NCBI RefSeq assembly: GCF_016864375.1 | Contig: NZ_CP069354.1 | Location: forward strand, 248,001 to 312,000 | Length of the DNA: 64,000 bases | Reading direction: 5' to 3' | Source of the DNA: Microvirga sp. VF16 | GTDB taxonomy: Bacteria; Pseudomonadota; Alphaproteobacteria; Rhizobiales; Beijerinckiaceae | Shown here: positions 17,419 through 25,074 of the stretch, in pieces | How positions within the stretch are numbered: the first letter of the stretch is position 1 | How the letters are laid out: each line of letters opens with the position of its first letter | Notes under the pieces: generated by a model | The model's database searches: none | Told to the model about the DNA's origin: nothing | The model's input: only the letters and a program-made list of their open reading frames with translations | Translations under genes and position numbers: made by a program

Positions 17419-18439
17419 ATCGTTCCGCCGGAATCTCGGCCGCCTGGAGCGCTGCCATCAGTTCGTGTGGCGGCTCGTCGACGCCCTCATTGGTGAGCCG
17501 GAACGTGCCCCAATGGTGGCCGAGCGCCTGCTCCGCCTCGACGATGCGCAGCACTTTTACGGCATCCTCCGGGTTCATGTGCTGCGGCTCCATGAACCAG
17601 CGCGGCTCATAGGCGCCGATGGGCAAATGGGCGAGGCGTAGGCGCCCGAAGCGCTCGCGCACCCTGTGGAAGATCTTGCCGTCGCCGAAGCCGGTATCGC
17701 CGATATGGTAGATCGTACCTACAGGCGTGGTGAGCACATAGGCACACCAGAGCGCCATGCGCCGGTCGTTGATGCCCCGCGCCGACCAGTGATTGGCGGG
17801 CTCGACATGGACCGTGACGCCGTTGCCGAGATCCACCGATCCGCCCCAGTCCCGCGTCTCGACCGGGATGTCCGGGAGTTCGGCCCGGATGACCGCATCG
17901 TTGCCGAGCGGCGTGATGAACTTGGGGCGATATCGCTGCCAGAGCCTCCCCAAGGTCTCGATGTCGAGATGATCGTAATGGTTATGCGTGATCAGCACCG
18001 CATGGATCGGCGGCAGATCCTCGAAGGCGATGCCGGGCGGATTGACCCGCTTGGGGCCCGCGAAGGAGACCGGGCTCGCCCGCTCGGCAAAGACCGGATC
18101 GGTGAGAATATTGAGTCCTGCCACCTGGATCAGGAACGAGGCATGGCCGATGAGAGCGGAGCGCAGGCCCTGTACCTCGGCTGGAGGCTTGTCCCGGAAC
18201 GGGCTCGGAAAGGTTTCAGGCCAGTCTTTCCGCCCGCCGCCGAGCTGCCAGCGGGCAAGTTCCAGGAACCCCTTGTCCTGCGGCTGGCCCGGCGAGAAGA
18301 ACCGCACGCCGTCGAAATGGTCACTGACCGGCCCCTCGTAATAGCGGTTGGTCGCCCGGGCGGCCGTCATCCAGCCGAGGGCGCCGGTGGCGGCGAGGAC
18401 GGGAAGGCCGAGGGCCTTGAGCAGGGTGCGGCGGTTCAT
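17372..18439 (-). CDS. MBL-fold metallohydrolase, UlaG/NAPE-PLD-like, exported
   Basis: 355 aa. The start MNRRTLLKALGLPVLAATGALGW is a twin-arginine-like signal. The metal motif THNHYDHLD (HxHxDH) is followed by further ligands in EPANHWSARG and IGDTGFGD, and a final GHHWGTF. The YYEGPVSDHFDG start of the mature part and the overall length resemble bacterial relatives of N-acylphosphatidylethanolamine phospholipase D. Export suggests a periplasmic phospholipid or lactone substrate (inference). Confidence 0.82.
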   Translation of the reverse strand: MNRRTLLKALGLPVLAATGALGWMTAARATNRYYEGPVSDHFDGVRFFSPGQPQDKGFLELARWQLGGGRKDWPETFPSPFRDKPPAEVQGLRSALIGHASFLIQVAGLNILTDPVFAERASPVSFAGPKRVNPPGIAFEDLPPIHAVLITHNHYDHLDIETLGRLWQRYRPKFITPLGNDAVIRAELPDIPVETRDWGGSVDLGNGVTVHVEPANHWSARGINDRRMALWCAYVLTTPVGTIYHIGDTGFGDGKIFHRVRERFGRLRLAHLPIGAYEPRWFMEPQHMNPEDAVKVLRIVEAEQALGHHWGTFRLTNEGVDEPPHELMAALQAAEIPAERFRALRPGEVWSPPSA

Positions 18440-18504
18440 TGAGGTACTGTCTGTGGCGAAGCTTTAAGCGTGGGGATGCTGAGACTGATAAGCAAGAGCA
18501 CGCA

Positions 18505-18753
18505 GCGTCATCCCGGACGGCGCAGCTGATCCGGGATCGTTCTCGGAACGGGGCACTGTCATTCCGGGACCGCGCAGCGGAGCCCGGAATCCATAACCGC
18601 GAGTGTTGCAGGATAAGGTGCTGGCCGTTGCGTCCTCCTTTGATTCTGCCGTGGGTATGGATTCCCGCCTACGCGGGAATGACAGTGTTGAGGTTCCAAC
18701 GCCTCATCCTGCAAACGATCCCGGATCTTCGCTGCGCGTCGTCCGGGATGACG
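18505..18753. repeat. Nested palindromic repeats
   Basis: An outer unit starts GTCATCCCGGACGGCGCAGC at 18507 and ends GTCGTCCGGGATGAC at 18752. Inside sits a second unit from GTCATTCCGGGACCGCGCAG (about 18558) to CGCGGGAATGACAG (about 18685), with matching GGAATCCATA and TATGGATTCC stems. One repeat therefore appears inserted in another. This covers most of the first half of the 584-base gap 18440-19023. Confidence 0.8.
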
Positions 18754-18770
18754 CGATTATGGGCCTTTTC

Positions 18771-18900
18771 CTTGACTCTGCTGCCTTTTCCCCTTAAGCG
18801 CTGACCGCAAATCTGTAGAGCGAGCCCTTTTGAGCCGCCGACCAGCCCGAGAGGCTGGAGGTCAACGTCCGACAGCGCGATGCGCCCTCGGGCGCGCTTT
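18771..18900 (+). ncRNA. Candidate small RNA with promoter and terminator-like hairpin
   Basis: CTTGAC at 18771-18776 is a perfect alphaproteobacterial -35 box, with a poor -10 match around 18794-18799. The transcript would start near 18806 and hold a hairpin CCAGCC (18842-18847)/GGCTGG (18853-18858), followed by GCGCC-CTCG-GGCGC at 18882-18895 running into GCTTTCATTT, a moderate Rho-independent terminator. No open reading frame or known RNA family was recognised. It is not the 4.5S SRP RNA: the GGTCAGG and GGAAGCAGC loop motifs are absent. Confidence 0.3.
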
Positions 18901-18920
18901 CATTTGGGTTTCCTTTACGC

Positions 18921-18952
18921 CGTCATGACCGGGCTTGTCCCGGTCATCCACG
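18921..18952. repeat. Half-unit of the GTCATGGCCGG palindromic family
   Basis: GTCATGACCGGGCTTGTCCC folds on GGTCATCC: a single hairpin of the family seen at 9630, but with compensating changes (ATGACC/GGTCAT) that keep the stem paired. Confidence 0.75.
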
Positions 18953-19023
18953 CCTTGGCCCCCAGGCTTGTAAGATGTGGATGGCCGCATCAAGTGCGAC
19001 CATGACGCAAGAGGATGAAACGG

Positions 19024-19239
19024 ATGTCGGACGACACATTGCGCATCGAGGACGCGGTCAACGAGACCTGCCCGTGGTCGGGAAAGCCGATCGCGGCGGA
19101 TTCGCTCACCCTCTATCGCGGCGAAGTCGTCGGTTTCTGCAATCCCGGCTGCCGCGACAAGTTCAAGGCGGCGATCGACCACTTTGAAAAGGCCCTTGCC
19201 AAGAGCGATGTACCACTCATCGCAAAAGGAATTGAGTGA
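19024..19239 (+). CDS. Small YHS/TRASH-like cysteine protein
   Basis: 71 aa. TCPWSGKPIAADSLTLYRG followed by GFCNPGCRDKF is the pattern of YHS/TRASH treble-clef domains, where cysteines bind a metal. ATG at 19024 has GAGG nine bases upstream; the alternative ATG at 19015 has no spacing. It ends two bases before ffh and so leads the ffh operon. Its role is unknown; a copper or zinc-handling function is only a guess. Confidence 0.75.
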   Translation: MSDDTLRIEDAVNETCPWSGKPIAADSLTLYRGEVVGFCNPGCRDKFKAAIDHFEKALAKSDVPLIAKGIE

Positions 19240-19241
19240 TC

Positions 19242-20795
19242 ATGTTCGAAGGCCTTTCCGACAAGCTTTCCAATATCCTGAACGGGCTGACGCGCCGCGG
19301 CGCGCTCACCGAGGAGGATGTCAACGCGGCCCTGCGTGAGGTCCGCCGCGCCCTGCTCGAGGCTGACGTGGCGCTTGAGGTCGTGCGCTCCTTCACGGAC
19401 AAGGTGCGTTCCCGCGCCGTCGGCGCCGAGGTGGTCAAGTCGGTCTCCCCCGGCCAGCAGGTGGTCAAGATCGTCCACGACCAGCTCGTGGAGATGCTGG
19501 GCTCGGACGCGGAGGTGATCAGCCTCAATGCGGTTCCGCCCGTTGGCATCCTCATGGTCGGTCTCCAGGGCTCGGGTAAGACGACCACCACGGCCAAGAT
19601 CGCCAAGCGCCTGACGGACCGCGAGAACCGCCGTGTGCTCATGGCCTCCCTCGACACCCGCAGACCTGCCGCGATGGAGCAGCTTGCGGTGCTCGGCAAG
19701 CAGGTCGGCGTCGACACGCTGCCCATCGTCGCCGGCCAGTCGGCCGTGCAGATCGCCCGCCGCGCCATGGAAGCCGCGCGTCTCGGTGGCTACGACGTGG
19801 TGATGCTCGACACGGCCGGCCGCGTGACCGTGGACGAGGCCCTGATGGTCGAGGCGGCCGACGTGCGCGCCGCCACCAATCCGCACGAGGTGCTGCTCGT
19901 CGCCGATGCGCTCACCGGCCAGGACGCGGTCAACACCGCGCGCGCCTTCGATCAGCGCCTCGGCGTCACCGGCATCGTGCTGACGCGAATGGACGGTGAT
20001 GCCCGCGGCGGTGCCGCGCTGTCGATGCGCGCCGTGACGGGCAAGCCGATCAAGCTCATCGGTACGGGCGAAAAGGTCGATGCGCTGGAGGAGTTCCATC
20101 CGAGCCGCGTCGCCAACCGCATCCTCGGCATGGGCGACATCGTCTCGCTCGTCGAGAAGGCGGCGGAGAATTTCGACCAGGCGCAGGCCCAGCGCATGGC
20201 CGAGAAGATGCGCAAGGGCAAGTTCGATCTCGAAGACCTGCGCGATCAGCTGAGCCAGATGGAAAAGCTCGGCGGCCTCGGCGGTCTGATGGGCATGCTG
20301 CCGGGCGTCGCCAAGATGAAGGCGCAGCTTGAGAACGCCAATCTCGACGACAAGATCATCAAGCGCCAGCGCGCCATCATCGATTCCATGACGCCCTCCG
20401 AACGCCGCAACCCGGATATCCTGAAGGCCTCGCGCAAGAAGCGCATTGCGGCGGGCTCCGGCGCGAAGGTCGAGGAAATCAACAAGCTCCTGAAGATGCA
20501 CCGCCAGATGGCCGACGTCATGAAGATGATGGGCGGCGGCAAGGGCAAGGGCATGGCCGGCGCGCTCGGAAAGATGTTCGGCATCGGTGGTGGCGGCGGC
20601 ATGCCCCAGCCGACGCCGGAGCAGATCGAGGCGCTGCAGAAGCAGATGGGCGGCAAGCTGCCCGACTTCCCCGGCGGCGCCGGCGGCCTTCCGCCCATGC
20701 CGAAGGGTGTGCCGGGCCTGCCCGGCTTGGGTGGTGGCAAGATCCCGGGGCTCCCGGGAATCGGCGGCTTCCCGTTTGGAGGCAAGAAGAAGTGA
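19242..20795 (+). CDS. ffh: Signal recognition particle protein Ffh
   Basis: 517 aa. N domain, then G domain with GLQGSGKTTTTAKIA (P-loop), DTRRPAAMEQL, DTAGRVTVDE and TRMDGDARGG; the methionine-rich M domain (MAEKMRKGKFDLEDLRDQLSQ, LGGLMGMLPGVAKMK, HRQMADVMKMM) binds SRP RNA and signal sequences. The last 60 residues are a Gly/Pro/Met-rich tail, longer than in E. coli. Start ATG at 19242. It overlaps the next small gene by four bases. Confidence 0.96.
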   Translation: MFEGLSDKLSNILNGLTRRGALTEEDVNAALREVRRALLEADVALEVVRSFTDKVRSRAVGAEVVKSVSPGQQVVKIVHDQLVEMLGSDAEVISLNAVPPVGILMVGLQGSGKTTTTAKIAKRLTDRENRRVLMASLDTRRPAAMEQLAVLGKQVGVDTLPIVAGQSAVQIARRAMEAARLGGYDVVMLDTAGRVTVDEALMVEAADVRAATNPHEVLLVADALTGQDAVNTARAFDQRLGVTGIVLTRMDGDARGGAALSMRAVTGKPIKLIGTGEKVDALEEFHPSRVANRILGMGDIVSLVEKAAENFDQAQAQRMAEKMRKGKFDLEDLRDQLSQMEKLGGLGGLMGMLPGVAKMKAQLENANLDDKIIKRQRAIIDSMTPSERRNPDILKASRKKRIAAGSGAKVEEINKLLKMHRQMADVMKMMGGGKGKGMAGALGKMFGIGGGGGMPQPTPEQIEALQKQMGGKLPDFPGGAGGLPPMPKGVPGLPGLGGGKIPGLPGIGGFPFGGKKK

Positions 20796-21061
20796 GTTTT
20801 GAAATGACAGCTGCTGAGCTTCTTCAGCGCGCTCATGCGCTGTCAAGGAGATTGGAGAATGCGGGAATCTGGAATGAGATCCGCTTCTTCCGTGAGGACG
20901 GGCTCACCGTTCTCGCACGCGTTCCCGGTGAATACTGGGAGATTGATCTGCTCGAGGACGGTGCAACCGATGTGGAAGTGTTCCGAACCGCGGGTGACTT
21001 GGAGGACGAGTCCTCTATCGAACGCCTGATCAGCGAATTTGGTGAAAAGCCTAAACATTAG
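20792..21061 (+). CDS. Small hypothetical protein between ffh and rpsP
   Basis: Up to 89 aa (GTG 20792, overlapping the ffh stop) or 85 aa from ATG 20804. It contains IWNEIRFFREDGLTVLARVPGEYWEIDLLEDGATDVEVFRTAGD, a likely mixed beta sheet with many acidic residues. No family recognised. The pattern resembles small immunity or antitoxin-type orphans in ribosomal operons, but no partner is seen. It is in the ffh-rpsP operon with only nine bases to rpsP, and its base use is less GC-rich than ffh or rpsP. Confidence 0.65.
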   Translation: MSFEMTAAELLQRAHALSRRLENAGIWNEIRFFREDGLTVLARVPGEYWEIDLLEDGATDVEVFRTAGDLEDESSIERLISEFGEKPKH

Positions 21062-21070
21062 GAGCTAAAA

Positions 21071-21424
21071 ATGTCCCTGAAGATCCGTCTCACCCGTGGT
21101 GGTGCGAAGAAGCGTCCCTATTACCGCATCGTCGTTGCCGATTCGCGCTCCCCGCGCGATGGCCGCTTCATCGAGAAGGTCGGCACCTACGACCCGATGA
21201 AGGCCAAGGACGATGCCGGCCGCGTCGTTCTCGACAACGAGAAGATCCAGGCCTGGCTCGCCAAGGGCGCCCAGCCGACCGACCGCGTCCTGCGCTTCCT
21301 CGACGCCGCCGGCCTCCTGAAGCGTTCGCCGCGCAACAATCCGCAGAAGGCCGTTCCGGGCAAGAAGGCCCAGGAGCGCGCTGCCGAGAAGGCCGCTGCC
21401 GCCGGCGAAGGTGAGGCTGCGTAA
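21071..21424 (+). CDS. rpsP: 30S ribosomal protein S16
   Basis: 117 aa starting [42 protein letters not shown], diagnostic for S16. The C-terminal 35 residues are an Ala/Lys-rich tail ([19 protein letters not shown]), as in other alphaproteobacteria. TAGGAGC, five to nine bases upstream of ATG, is a strong ribosome binding site. Followed by a repeat element and then rimM and trmD, the usual S16 operon order. Confidence 0.97.
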   Translation: MSLKIRLTRGGAKKRPYYRIVVADSRSPRDGRFIEKVGTYDPMKAKDDAGRVVLDNEKIQAWLAKGAQPTDRVLRFLDAAGLLKRSPRNNPQKAVPGKKAQERAAEKAAAAGEGEAA

Positions 21425-21465
21425 GCATCCCAATGAAGCGGGGGCGTTCGAATATGCGTGGCTCC

Positions 21466-21599
21466 AACCCTCTCCCCGAAGCGGGAGAGGGTGCCTCTCG
21501 CGTCAGCGAGAGGCGGGAGAGGGGCCGTGCTCAATCGAAGAACGCCCCCTCTCCCAGCTTGCTCCGCTCGCCACCCTCCCCCGCGGAGGGGGGAGGGCG
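21466..21599. repeat. CCCTCTCC/GGAGAGGG dispersed repeat in rpsP-rimM gap
   Basis: CCCTCTCCCCGAAGCGGGAG, CCTCTCGCGTCAGCGAGAGG, then CCCCCTCTCCCAGC and a terminal CCACCCTCCCCCGCGGAGGG. Related units are at 57265 and 62841. The final GGAGGGGGGAGGGCG contains the Shine-Dalgarno sequence of rimM. Confidence 0.8.
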
Positions 21600-21603
21600 A
21601 GTC

Positions 21604-22167
21604 GTGCAGCCCCAAGACGATCTCGTCCTCGTCGGCGAGTTCGGTCGCGCCCATGGCCTGAAAGGCGAGGTGCGGCTGAAATCCCATACCGGCGATCCGG
21701 CAGCGATTGCCGACTACAAGCCGCTGATCGCATCCAACGGCAAAACCTTTTCTCTCAAGAACGTGCGGCCTGCTCCCGGCGGCGCGCCCGATCTACTCAT
21801 CGCCATCGTCGACGGCGTCACCACGCGCGAAGCCTCTGAGGCGCTCAACCGCGTGCAGCTTTACGTCGCGCGCGACAAGCTTCCGCCGCCCGACGAGGAT
21901 GACGAATTCCTGCTCGCCGACCTGATCGGCCTTTCCGTTCAGACCGAAGCGGGCGAGATCGTCGGCAAAGTGGTTGACGTGCCCAATTACGGCGGTGGCG
22001 ATCTGTTGGAAATCGCGCCCACGCAAAAAGGCCCGACGGCGTTCCTGCCCTTCACCAAGGCCTTCGTGCCGACTGTGGATATAGCGGGCAAGCGCGTCAT
22101 CGCATCGCCACCGGACGATCTGTTCGAACAGGCGAAACCTGCACCCGAGCCTGAGGACGAGGCGTGA
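21604..22167 (+). CDS. rimM: Ribosome maturation factor RimM
   Basis: 187 aa. [25 protein letters not shown] is the conserved RimM N-terminal motif; [31 protein letters not shown] is the PRC-barrel domain that binds S19. The start is GTG at 21604, seven bases after GGAGG at 21592-21596. The open frame extends 57 codons further upstream, but that stretch is translated repeat and unlike RimM. Overlaps trmD by four bases (GTGA). Confidence 0.94.
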   Translation: MQPQDDLVLVGEFGRAHGLKGEVRLKSHTGDPAAIADYKPLIASNGKTFSLKNVRPAPGGAPDLLIAIVDGVTTREASEALNRVQLYVARDKLPPPDEDDEFLLADLIGLSVQTEAGEIVGKVVDVPNYGGGDLLEIAPTQKGPTAFLPFTKAFVPTVDIAGKRVIASPPDDLFEQAKPAPEPEDEA

Positions 22168-22844
22168 GCTTTTCCGCCACCATCCTCACCCTTTATCCCG
22201 ATATGTTTCCAGGCCCGCTCGGCATGTCGCTCTCGGGCGATGCGCTCGTGCGCGGCGTCTGGTCGCTCACGGCGAAGAACATCCGCGACCATGGCCTCGG
22301 CCGTCACCGCACGGTGGACGACACGCCGGCCGGCGGCGGTCCCGGCATGGTGATCCGCTGCGACGTGCTGGCCGCTGCCATCGACGCGAACATTCCCGAG
22401 AACGATCCGCGTCCGAAGCTGCTCATGAGCCCGCGTGGCAAGCCGCTGACGCAATCGCGCGTGCGCGAACTGGCAGCGGGCCCGGGCGTGGTCATCGTCT
22501 GCGGCCGGTTCGAGGGCGTGGACGAGCGCGTGATCGAGGCGCGCGGCTTGGAGGAAGTCTCCATCGGCGATTACGTGCTCTCCGGCGGCGAGATGGCGGC
22601 GATGATCGTGCTCGATGCCTGCGTGCGGCTTCTGCCCGGCGTCATGGGCAAGGAAGCCTCCGGTACCGAGGAGAGTTTCGAGTCGAACCGCCTCGAATAT
22701 CCGCATTACACGCGTCCCCGCGAATGGGAGGGGCGGCCCATTCCCGATGTGCTTCTCTCCGGCAACCATGCCATGATCGAGCGCTGGCGCCGCGCGGAAT
22801 CGGAGCGGATCACGCGCGAGCGGCGGCCGGATCTTTTGGAGTGA
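22164..22844 (+). CDS. trmD: tRNA (guanine37-N1)-methyltransferase TrmD
   Basis: 226 aa SPOUT methyltransferase. It begins [19 protein letters not shown] and shows the deep-knot SAM site as [26 protein letters not shown] and [20 protein letters not shown], then [26 protein letters not shown] start coupled to rimM. It methylates G37 of tRNAs reading CNN codons and prevents frameshifting. rplS, usually next, lies 3.1 kb further on. Confidence 0.96.
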   Translation: MSFSATILTLYPDMFPGPLGMSLSGDALVRGVWSLTAKNIRDHGLGRHRTVDDTPAGGGPGMVIRCDVLAAAIDANIPENDPRPKLLMSPRGKPLTQSRVRELAAGPGVVIVCGRFEGVDERVIEARGLEEVSIGDYVLSGGEMAAMIVLDACVRLLPGVMGKEASGTEESFESNRLEYPHYTRPREWEGRPIPDVLLSGNHAMIERWRRAESERITRERRPDLLE

Positions 22845-22865
22845 AGGCCAATCCGGGAGTCGCAC

Positions 22866-23597
22866 ATGACAACGCAGAACATCTACGACGATCCTGGATT
22901 CTTCGAAAACTACAGCCGCCTTCCGCGTTCGCAAGACGGCTTGTCCGCTGCCCCGGAATGGCCCTCGCTGCGGGCTCTTGTTCCTGATCTCAGCGGCCGC
23001 AGGATCATCGATCTCGGATGCGGCTATGGCTGGTTCTGCCGCTGGGCGCGCGAACATGGCGCGCAGTGCGTGCTCGGCCTCGATGTCTCTGAGCGCATGC
23101 TGGCACGGGCGGCAGAGATGACGTCCGATCCCGGCATCACCTATCGCCGCGCCGATCTCGAACAGCTCGATCTCGGCACTGAGACGTTCGACTTCGCCTA
23201 TAGCTCGCTCGCGCTGCATTACATCAAAAATCTCCCCGGTCTCCTGACCGAGCTGCACCGTGCTCTTACTCCTGGCTCAAAATTCGTCTTCTCGGTCGAG
23301 CACCCGATCTTTACGGCGCCGACGAAAGCCAGCTGGTCCCTCGGCCCGGATGGCCGCAAGACATGGCCGCTCGATTCTTATCAGAAGGAAGGTCCGCGTC
23401 GGACGAATTGGCTCACTGACGGCGTGATCAAGCAGCACCGCACGCTCGGAACCAACCTCAACCTGCTCATTCGCGCGGGTTTCACGATTACGCATGTGGA
23501 GGAATGGGCGCCGAGCGATGCGCAGACCGCCGCTCACCCCGAATGGGCGGAAGAGCGCGAACGTCCGATGTTCCTGCTCATCGCAGCCCAGCGCTGA
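22866..23597 (+). CDS. Class I SAM-dependent methyltransferase
   Basis: 243 aa. Motif I is IIDLGCGYGWFCRWA, followed by an acidic loop end (LGLDVSERMLARA), ITYRRADLEQL and FDFAYSSLALHYIKNLPGLL. Fold and length fit Methyltransf_11/25-type small-molecule methyltransferases. It starts 21 bases after trmD and is co-oriented with it, so it may be read from the same operon. Substrate unknown. Confidence 0.85.
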   Translation: MTTQNIYDDPGFFENYSRLPRSQDGLSAAPEWPSLRALVPDLSGRRIIDLGCGYGWFCRWAREHGAQCVLGLDVSERMLARAAEMTSDPGITYRRADLEQLDLGTETFDFAYSSLALHYIKNLPGLLTELHRALTPGSKFVFSVEHPIFTAPTKASWSLGPDGRKTWPLDSYQKEGPRRTNWLTDGVIKQHRTLGTNLNLLIRAGFTITHVEEWAPSDAQTAAHPEWAEERERPMFLLIAAQR

Positions 23598-23614
23598 ACA
23601 AAAGAGACGTGTCG

Positions 23615-24022
23615 ATGGTGCAGGGCTTCGAGCATGTGGGCATGACCAGCAGCGATCTCGACAGGACCATCGCGTTCTATTGCGGACTGTTGGGATTGAA
23701 GGAAGTCTTGGTCAAGCGCACGGGCGAGGGCGGGCGCATCGCGTTTCTCGAAATCGGCGGCGTGATGCTCGAAATCGTCGAGCCTGCTGCCGGCGCAGCG
23801 ACGCCGGCGCGCGAGGTTCCGATCGCCGAGGCCGGAATCCGCCACATAACGTTTCGGGTCGATGATGTCGAAGCGGTTTACCAAATGCTTCGTGCCGCCA
23901 ACGTCGAGTTCTCCGTCCCGCCGCGCAAGGCGGCGAATGCCGAGCTCATCCGCAAAGTCGCGTTTTGCAAGGATCCCGACGGCATCGTCGTTGAATTCCT
24001 GGAGCGTCAGCCCTCATCCTGA
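23615..24022 (+). CDS. VOC (glyoxalase/bleomycin-resistance) family protein
   Basis: 135 aa. FEHVGMTSSDLDRTIAFYCGLLGLKEV and GIRHITFRVDDVEAVYQML form the two beta-alpha-beta-beta-beta modules. Candidate metal ligands are the His of FEHVG, the Glu of VMLEIVE, the His of IRHITF and the Glu of VVEFLE. ATG at 23615 is used; GTG at 23609 is equally possible. Its last nine bases overlap the convergent cysteine-synthase-like gene. Function probably a lyase, isomerase or dioxygenase. Confidence 0.83.
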   Translation: MVQGFEHVGMTSSDLDRTIAFYCGLLGLKEVLVKRTGEGGRIAFLEIGGVMLEIVEPAAGAATPAREVPIAEAGIRHITFRVDDVEAVYQMLRAANVEFSVPPRKAANAELIRKVAFCKDPDGIVVEFLERQPSS

Positions 24023-24970
24023 AGCGGCATTCGCTCCGAGCCTCGCTCCAAACGTTTTCAGATATTTCATGCCCGTATCGCACATCACCGTGACGATGGT
24101 TGCATCCGGTCCCAGTCGTTCGGCCAGACGCAGGGCCGCGATCACGTTGGCGCCGGTGGACGTGCCGGCAAACAAACCTTCCTCGCGCGCGAGCCGGAAG
24201 GCCATCGCCATGGCCTCCTCCGTCGAGACACGCTCGATCCCATCGGCGATGGTCTGCTGCCAGAGCGGCACAACGTAGCCTGCGCCGATCCCGTCGATCT
24301 TGTGCGCGCCCGAAGGGCCGCCGGAGAGCACGGCGGATTCGGCAGGCTCGACGGCAACAATCCTGATCGTGTCGTGATGGCGTCGCAGGCCCTCTGCGAT
24401 TCCCCGCAAGGAAGCTGCCGTTCCGACGCTCTGGACGAAACCGTCGATGCGGCCCTCCGTCTGCTGCCAGATCTCGTCGGCCATCCGGTGATAGGCGGCG
24501 ATCTGATCTCGGTTCTTCATCTGGTCGGTCCAGAAGGAGCCTTTCGCCTCGGCGATGATGCGGGCTTCTTCGATCATGTCCTTGGTCAGCTTCTCGGTCA
24601 TGCGGCCGCTGTCGCTTTTCACGATATGCAGCGTCGCGCCGAGGAGCTGCATGTGATCGAGCTTCTCTTGTGCGAAGGCGTCGGAGGTGACGATGTCGAG
24701 CGGATATCCCTTCACGGCGCAGACGAGCGACAAGGAAACGCCGGTGCTGCCGCCGGTATATTCGACAACGGTGCCACCCGGCCTGAGCCGCCCATCCGCC
24801 TCCGCCGCCTCGATCATGGCGAGCGCCATCCGGTCCTTCATGCTGCCGGTAGGATTCTCGTTCTCCAATTTCAGCATGATGCGGGCGCCATTGGCGGGCC
24901 GGATGTTGCGCAGGCCGATGAGAGACGTGTTGCCGATACGGTCGAGGATGGTGTGGGGCTGTGCGGTCAT
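24014..24970 (-). CDS. PLP-dependent cysteine synthase family enzyme
   Basis: 318 aa fold-type II PLP enzyme. ILDRIGNTSLIGLRNI and NENPTGSMKDRMA hold the Schiff-base lysine; VVEYTGGSTGVSLSLVCA is the substrate loop and EEGLFAGTSTGANVIAALRLA the phosphate-binding segment. It is shorter and rather different from housekeeping CysK, closer to the generic cysteine synthase-like group, so the substrate (O-acetylserine or another beta-substituted serine) is open. The start at 24970 (MTAQPHTILDRIGNT) is chosen; an upstream extension lacks similarity. Divergent from an HxlR regulator. Confidence 0.85.
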   Translation of the reverse strand: MTAQPHTILDRIGNTSLIGLRNIRPANGARIMLKLENENPTGSMKDRMALAMIEAAEADGRLRPGGTVVEYTGGSTGVSLSLVCAVKGYPLDIVTSDAFAQEKLDHMQLLGATLHIVKSDSGRMTEKLTKDMIEEARIIAEAKGSFWTDQMKNRDQIAAYHRMADEIWQQTEGRIDGFVQSVGTAASLRGIAEGLRRHHDTIRIVAVEPAESAVLSGGPSGAHKIDGIGAGYVVPLWQQTIADGIERVSTEEAMAMAFRLAREEGLFAGTSTGANVIAALRLAERLGPDATIVTVMCDTGMKYLKTFGARLGANAASG

Positions 24971-25023
24971 GAGCTTTGTCCAAAAACGTCCGCCCTCATA
25001 GGCCGAGGCGAACCGCGTGTCAG

Positions 25024-25038
25024 GTCCGGAATCCGGAC
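25024..25038. promoter_or_regulatory. Candidate HxlR operator
   Basis: GTCCGGAATCCGGAC is an inverted repeat with perfect 7-bp arms and one central base. It lies between the divergent cysteine-synthase-like gene (54 bases) and the HxlR gene (37 bases from its ATG). Confidence 0.5.
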
Positions 25039-25074
25039 TTCTCCAAGCTTCATTGCCATGGTAGCGCTTCATCC

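Noticed and set aside
18505..18753. CRISPR array
   Set aside because: Repeats are palindromic units in both orientations with nesting, not direct repeats with regular unique spacers, and no cas genes are present.
18800..18900. 4.5S SRP RNA upstream of ffh
   Set aside because: The conserved GGTCAGG/GGAAGCAGC apical loop is not present on either strand; it is kept only as an unnamed small RNA candidate.
21433..21603. A 57-codon N-terminal extension of rimM
   Set aside because: The extension is the translation of a dispersed repeat; RimM similarity starts at [14 protein letters not shown], and the GTG at 21604 has a well placed GGAGG.
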